64,000 bases of DNA from Nageia nagi (lineage: Eukaryota > Pinophyta). The notes below the pieces were generated by a model. That model was given only the letters and a program-made list of their open reading frames with translations, did no database searches and had not been told where the DNA came from. The stretch's first letter is position 1, and each line of letters begins with the position of its first letter. Positions 58,150 to 64,000 of the stretch are shown here, piece by piece. Made by a program: the position numbers and the translations under genes. The stretch lies in contig JBITNC010000001.1 in the NCBI GenBank assembly GCA_050084985.1, forward strand, positions 53,444,001 to 53,508,000. The letters run 5' to 3'.

Positions 58150-59420
58150 AGAACAAAAAAATTGGATGACACAACTTTGTATATTTTTGATAGTGGTAGA
58201 CTACCACTTGAACTTAATGCTTCTCAAATGAGAAAATTCAAATTAATTGCTCTCAATTATTGTAAGATGGATCATGTATTGTACAAAAATAATCATGATG
58301 GGATGTTATTGAGATGCATTTATCCTGAGAAAGTTGAAGTTCTAAAGGAATTCCATTTTGAATTTTTCAAAGGAAATTATTCAAGATATACCACTATAGC
58401 AAAAAATTTATAGGCAGTTTTTTATTGGCCTTCTTTATATATATATTCATTTAAAATTGCTAAAGAATATGATAAATATCACATATTTGTGGGAAGGAGA
58501 AGAATGGTATCCATGTCATCATAACCTATCATAGTAGAAGAACACATATAGCAATGGGGCCTTGATTTTATTGATATGATCAATCTTAGGTCATCATATA
58601 AAAATAGATTCATCTTGATAGCTATAGACATTTTTACAAGATGGATAGAAGATTTTGCTTTTAATTACCAAAATCAAGATACAATCATCTCATTTATGGA
58701 GAGAATTATTACAATATTTGGTATTCCATAGACTATTATCTCAAATAATGGTATGACATTTTTAGGAGCTAGAGTTTTAGAATTTGCTCTTAAGTATGGT
58801 ATTTACTAGAAAACCTATTCTAATTATTATCCTGAAGGTAATGGATAAGCTAAGTCAACAAATAAAAATCTATTGAGAATCCAAAAAAGGATAGTAGATA
58901 AAAATCAGAGAGACAGGGACAAGAAGATCAATCTTGCATTATGGATATATCAAATAACTTGTAAGTCTTCTATAAAAAATTCTCCTAATGTTTTGGTTTA
59001 TATGAAAAGAGCTATATTGCCATCTCACATTGAGTTACCTACTTTACAACTAATCAACTAGTATGAGATGAATGATTAAGACCCATTACAGGTAAGGATG
59101 TTTGGTTTGATCTACTTAGATTAGCTTCAAGATAATTCATACAAAGAAATTCAGAAGAGAAATAGTATGATGAATAAATGGTTTAATAAAAAGTATGCAT
59201 ATATTATTTCTTTCAAGCTTGGTGATTTGGTTCTCAAATGGGATGAGGATCAAGCCAAGCTTATACACCATTGGAAGTTTGATTCTCTATGGTTTGGACC
59301 ATCCATCATTATCAATGAAGTCTGAAATAATGCATTCTAATTGGATAGAATAGATGGTTAGGTCCTTCTAATCACAATCAATAACCAACATTTAAAGTTG
59401 TACACTACTATTTAACCATA
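58150..59420 (+). pseudogene. Element F: integrase, decayed
   Basis: The reading MRKFKLIALNYCKMDHVLYK and MLLRCIYPEKVEVLKEFHFE leads into a zinc region where the HHCC ligands are mostly lost (EYDKYHIF in place of a CxxC pair). Core motifs: WGLDFIDMINLR (58558-58593, first Asp kept), ISNNGMTFLGARV (about 58738, expected SDNG Asp is Asn) and EGNGQAK-like EGNG-AKSTNK (about 58832-58864, the Glu before STNK is Lys). The C-terminal part KLGDLVLKWDEDQAKLIHHW and SLWFGPSIIINEV follows to about 59320. Two of three catalytic acidic residues are lost. Confidence 0.85.
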
Positions 59421-59656
59421 TAAGTTGTATTATATGTATATATTTAATTTTAATTTTCCCATGCATAGTTTCTAAGGTGCATATTTTGCATTAATTAAGG
59501 TAGTTTGGTATTTTTATTTACTTTAACCTCATTTCAAGTTCATGCCTTAGCATTTTCACTCTATGATTTTTCAAGCAATCAAGAGCCCTAAGGTTTTAAC
59601 CATTTTCAACTTTTGATTTCAGCCATTTCTATCTCACATTTGAAGATTCTATCATA

Positions 59657-62600
59657 ATGGGTAAGTTCACATCCTCACAAAGCATAGTTAATGATGGAAA
59701 TGAAAATATTTTTGATACAAATTTGTTGGACAACCACATAGATTTGAAAGTTAAACCCCCAAAACCTACCAATTTAAATGATAGTCAATCATGGGATTTG
59801 CTTTGTAAATCTAAGTTTATTCTACCATTTTTGTGGGAGATATGTCACCCTTGTCCCAAACTTGGAGATTCCCTAGCAAAGAAAATCATCCATGAGTAAA
59901 AAAATATTCAAAATAGTGAAGGGTTTGTTATTCTTGATGACTTATTTTGCTATGTACAAATCCCTCCACTAGCTAGATACTTCTTTGAATTGGGATAGTG
60001 TTAAAGTCACAACCAAAGATAGATAAATATTCTTTAGATTGGTTGAACTCTTATTTGCTAAATCCTATTAAAAAAAAGAAGAATTTATATGGAATTTCAA
60101 GGTTTAAACTCAGCTTGAACCATTTTCTTATTCTTATTATGGTGTTATGTGGAGAGAAAGACATTTAGATAGTGTAGCTAAAACATGTTACCATGGCATT
60201 TCGAATTATAAACAATTGGGGAAAATATCATCAAGACTAGTATGAGATGATACATGATAGATTGGAAAACAAAGATAGGTTGAATTATTTTCACTATTCT
60301 TCTTTTCTTTGTTGGCTACTTCTCCATCAACATTTGGAGGTTTTTCTAGATTTGTAGCTTTCTCACATGAATTAATATGGAACTCCTCAAAGAGTGGATA
60401 TATGGACCCAAATGTTGAGTATCAATGGATTATATTATGATTGTGTAAGATATTTTCTCTTTCTAGATTTAAATTTCATTTTCGATAGAACTCTTCCTAG
60501 GTTAACTAAGATAGATTTATCAAATTTAAACATGGGCCAATTTAGGAAGGGTGATTATTATTTTTTTGATAATCATACAATCATCATATTGAATGAATTA
60601 TGTGATAAACCAATAAAGTTACCTTTCTATGTTTCTAGTTGGATATTTTCTGTAAAGGTGATCCGAAAGGAGGATTATGTGGAAACAATGTGGGGAGTCC
60701 CTGAGGGGGAAGAAAATTCTATACACATACCATCTTGGCTTCAATTCTATTCAATCCCTACATAGAAACTATTGGGGATATTTGACCATAAAAATGCAAA
60801 ATTTACAACTAGAATAGATTTTTGTTTCCTAGTCATATGACCCATTAGGGGTATTTAAAACACATTTAAAGTCTATGAACTCAAAGGCCCTAAATTTTGT
60901 TAGAGTTTCTATGAATGAGTTTGAGAATCATAGGAATAACTCTAATATAGGCCTACTTTTTCTAGATTCATTATTGAAAACTTCATGTATGACCTTATGG
61001 AGGCAAAATTATGCCATTAATAGTAAAAACATAGCAAGGAGCCTAAGTTACTAGAAGATGCTATGAAGGCCTGAGTAGAAGATAAAATAGTATCAAAAAA
61101 AGACATTGCTTATATGAAATAAATGGAAAGAAAATTTGCTACATATAAAGAGAAAGAAGCAGGAGAAGAAAGATGCCAAATTAGAAAAGTAGCTTGAGAA
61201 AGAGGATGTTCCAAAAAAGAAGATTATCAAAAAAAGAAAGGTTCAATCACTAGAAAAAACTTATAAAAGAGCAAAGAAGGACCAAAAATAACAAAATAAG
61301 CCACCACCTATAAACATGATCCTTCAAGGATCTACTACTAAAAGTAATGAGCCCACCAAAGATATTAATAGAGTTGATAAGCTAGAGGTTAGTGGAAGTG
61401 AAGAATTAGATTCAACTTAGCCATTTGTTATAAAGAAAAGAAGACAAAATTAGAGAAAAATATATTCTCCTAAAGATAAATCCAAGGATGAGATCCCTAT
61501 GAAGAAGAGGAAAAGAACTACTCTGGTAGTATAAGAAGAAAAGGAGCTAAGTCCTAAGAAAATTAGGAATATTCCTTCTATAGGAGATACAATTCCTATT
61601 AGCCCACAAGAAAAGGTGGTAAGTGAAAAATATGATGATGAAGATGATGTTGTTGTTATAGTTGTTCCTCCTATCTTAGTCCATAATTCAAACACTTCTA
61701 CACCAACCATAAACTATAGCATGATAGACAAGTCAACTCAAGATTGGTTTGAGAAGATGATAAAGAACAAAATATTTCAAGGAAAATACAATTAGATATA
61801 GTTGTGGACATTTGTAAGAAAATATTAGAAATATCACTAAAATAGCTTGACCCATCTTTTGACAAGCTTCAAATATGAAAGGCATATCCCTCCAACTTAA
61901 AAAAATAAGTTGGATAAACAAGGAAAAATAATGAAAATGGGCATAACACTAATAAATTTTGATGTAACTCTTTTGGAGAGAAAGGTAGATAAGTTGAAAA
62001 GACAACAGGTTGCATCCAATGAGAAAGAAAAATTCTATTTAACATAAATTGGCATGTTAAACAAGCAGATACAGGAACTATAGGATGCTATCGAGTTATC
62101 CAAATTGGCCAAGGTAGTGGAAGAAAGAGAAAAAGAGCTAAAGGAAAAAGGCATTGAGCTAACAATGAATAACGATAGGATAGAGGCCTTAGAGCTAGAA
62201 ATAGATTCATTAAAAGCTTCTTTGAAGAATAAAAAAAATTGAATGCAAAACATTAGAACAAGAAAAGAAGCTTCAAGAGAACTTAAAGGCTTTACAATAT
62301 GCTAGCACAAAGAAAGATGAAGATTTGAAGACCATGGCTGAAAATTTTGCTAAGGCAAAGTTTAAAGAGAAATTGAATATCCAAGATTAAACTTCTATCC
62401 AACAGACAAAGGCATCGATGCTAACACAGTTTCTAGTTTATGCATTGAAGAACATTAAGCTAAGTTATTGGGATAAGGTTGTATCTATTTTAGATTTATT
62501 ACATTTAGTTAGGGAGTATGTACTATGTTGTAAAAATTATATAGAGAAATATAAGGTTATTTTTTATAATAAGGGTAGAATAGTAAAAATATCTAGTGAG

Positions 62601-63140
62601 AATTAGGAGATCATTAAGGTAATGAATCAAAAAGAAGTTACAGATACATGTACCGATGACTCTCATGAAATTGGTTTGGCTATGACACAAAAAGTGACTC
62701 ATCTACATGAATTAATGCTTTGTATAAACAAATGTGTGAAGTCATTCATGGTGAAGATTAATATATTAAATAATGCCTTAAAGTTTTTTGTCAAAAATGA
62801 GATGCATCCCTTGTATAAGGTGGATAACAATGTTTATATGCTTGATGAAATGAAAGCATTCAATGATAAAGTGCAAAAACCATATGATACCTTTACAAAT
62901 TGTATGAAAACTAATTTTGAGTAAAAGTTGCTAAAATTTATCTAAGAGATGACCAAAGTGGAGAAGTGGGAAGCAAAACTGACCAAGATCAAGCCAAATA
63001 TCAATTTGAAGACCATTAATCAATTTATTTCTCTAGCTTTGCTCATCCAAGATGTTGATCTTTTAATGTATGTAGAGTGGTCTAAGACTTCCAATTTTTC
63101 CCAACGATGGGACAACTTGAGGTATATTTTTGTATAGATT
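59657..63140 (+). pseudogene. Element F: extra ORF downstream of integrase (coiled coil, basic), decayed
   Basis: About 3.5 kb between integrase and the 3' LTR read as one formerly open region in the sense direction. It begins MGKFTSSQSIVNDGNENIFD (59657), continues through MDIWTQMLSINGLYYDCVRY to WLQFYSIPT (60394-60765), then a very Lys/Glu-rich part with KKRKR (about 61503), and acidic EDDVVVIVVPP (about 61640). A coiled coil (KVDKLKRQQ to ELEIDSLKASLKNKK, about 61985-62235) follows, and a tail with MLTQFLVYALKNIKLSYWDK (62418) and VEWSKTSNFSQRWDNLRYIF (to 63137). I recognise no family and see no signal peptide or clear membrane segment. Around 1100 codons would have been encoded. Confidence 0.6.
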
Positions 63141-63222
63141 GATAGAAGTTTTTACAAAGTTTTACATTTTTGGTTCTAAGTTCAAAATTTGGCATTATAA
63201 ATGCATCAATTGATCACCAAAA

Positions 63223-64000
63223 TGTATATCCATACATATTTGTAGAAATATAAGAAGAGTTTTATATGGGTATCCTCTATTTACATCCTTTACTATTTGT
63301 TAGAATATTTATACTTAGTCAATTTTAGACATCTTCTTAGTGTTTAATGTTGGCAAAGATATGATAGTATTGGTGTTCATAAAGTTTTTTGAAATGGTAC
63401 TATAATACATTAGTGCTAGGATTTAGTCATTTTGAGTATTTTCAATAGTGTTCAACTTTGGTGGGGAATCAAAAGTTTTTAGATGTTTGAACTTCATTGG
63501 AATGGCAATGGAATAATAGTGTTATACTTGGCCATTTTCTTATATTTTATAGAACATTTGATTTTGGCAGAGATCAAACAAAGTGGAGAGATTACATTTT
63601 GTTGGAAAAATGAGAAAATTATACAAGTTATTTTCTTTAGTTCTAGCCATGTTAGAGGTGATTCGATCATGTACTAGGGAGAATTTCAATCAACCACCTT
63701 AGATGTTTCAATTTTGAAGATCCAAGTTTCAACCATCCAGATCAAAGTATGGTTGAAGAAGTTTACTAGAATAGTTCATTTTACCTTTGAATTTAATTAT
63801 TATGAGTTCATCCAAATGCAAGTACCTGTACATATTTTTGTAATCCTAGAGAAGCATATTTTTATTCCAAGAATGTGATTTCAATTTCCATATTCAAGTT
63901 TCAAGCTCCAAACATAGAGGATTAGTCCAAATATTTGTAGATTGAAATCTAAGTTGTAAATCTTATCAGAGATGAAATTTGATACATTGTAAATTTCTAG
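63223..64000 (+). repeat. 3' LTR of element F, cut by window end
   Basis: TGTATATCCATACATATTTG and the following ~780 bp align with 51957 to about 52772. The window ends inside this repeat. The sequence just before it (CACCAAAA) is a poor polypurine tract, which may have decayed. Confidence 0.85.

Larger units (their letters stand above)
51957..64000 (+). mobile_element. Ty3/gypsy element F with acquired RNase H and an extra 3' ORF; 3' end beyond window
   Basis: A 5' LTR-like repeat at 51957 is matched along ~780 bp by 63223-64000, which is the start of the 3' LTR. Between them lie gag, protease, an acquired (archaeal-type) RNase H, RT, the usual gypsy RNase H, integrase and then about 3.5 kb of further coding-like sequence. 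The dual RNase H points to the Tat/Ogre side of plant Ty3/gypsy. The primer-binding site and the exact end of the 5' LTR could not be fixed. The target duplication would be GTTTG (51952-51956) if the LTR begins at TGTATATCC. All genes are broken. Confidence 0.88.

Noticed and set aside
1-64000. tRNA, rRNA or other structured RNA genes
   Set aside because: No cloverleaf with box A and B signals or rRNA core sequence was seen by eye; the only tRNA-related sites are primer-binding sites of copia elements. A covariance-model search could still find small RNAs.

Overview
This window is a block of AT-rich plant nuclear DNA that consists almost wholly of transposable elements inserted into one another. 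No intact host gene is visible. The plant assignment rests on Ty1/copia elements primed by initiator-Met tRNA, an L1-type LINE, a CACTA transposon, fragments of a DYW-class pentatricopeptide-repeat (PPR) gene, a plant mobile domain (PMD) remnant and a Ty3/gypsy element with an acquired RNase H. The mix of heavily decayed copies with one very young copy suggests a large, repeat-rich genome. I cannot name the species.

Region 1-21535 is a nest of three copies of one Ty1/copia family. Outer element A (+) enters from the left edge and ends with its 3' LTR at 20975-21535. Element B (+, 870-9209) lies inside A's pre-integrase coding region and has a perfect 5-bp target duplication (GGTTT). Element C (-, 12316-20850) lies inside A's 3' untranslated region, with duplication AATCT and two 489-bp LTRs that look identical, so C is very young. 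A in turn interrupts an L1-type LINE (-, about 21541-24760); the missing half of that LINE should lie left of the window.

Region 25850-32713 is a CACTA-type DNA transposon with inverted termini and a 3-bp AAA duplication. It carries decayed pieces of a PPR-DYW gene and a coding-like 24-bp minisatellite. A copia pol fragment of another family (D, 34770-37045) and a badly broken PMD gene (39290-40640) follow in otherwise featureless DNA.

Region 44352-51956 (E) begins with a copia LTR and a primer-binding site related to A/B/C. Instead of gag-pol it holds a series of different tandem-repeat blocks, so it looks like a non-autonomous derivative. A Ty3/gypsy element F (+, 51957 to beyond 64000) is inserted in copia-like 3' sequence at the right end of this block. 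F has the order gag, protease, acquired RNase H, RT, RNase H, integrase, followed by a long extra reading region rich in coiled coil before its 3' LTR. The placement of the acquired RNase H before RT and the extra downstream ORF are the most unusual features in the window.

All coding regions carry stops, frameshifts or lost catalytic residues; nothing here appears able to move by itself today, although C is close to intact.
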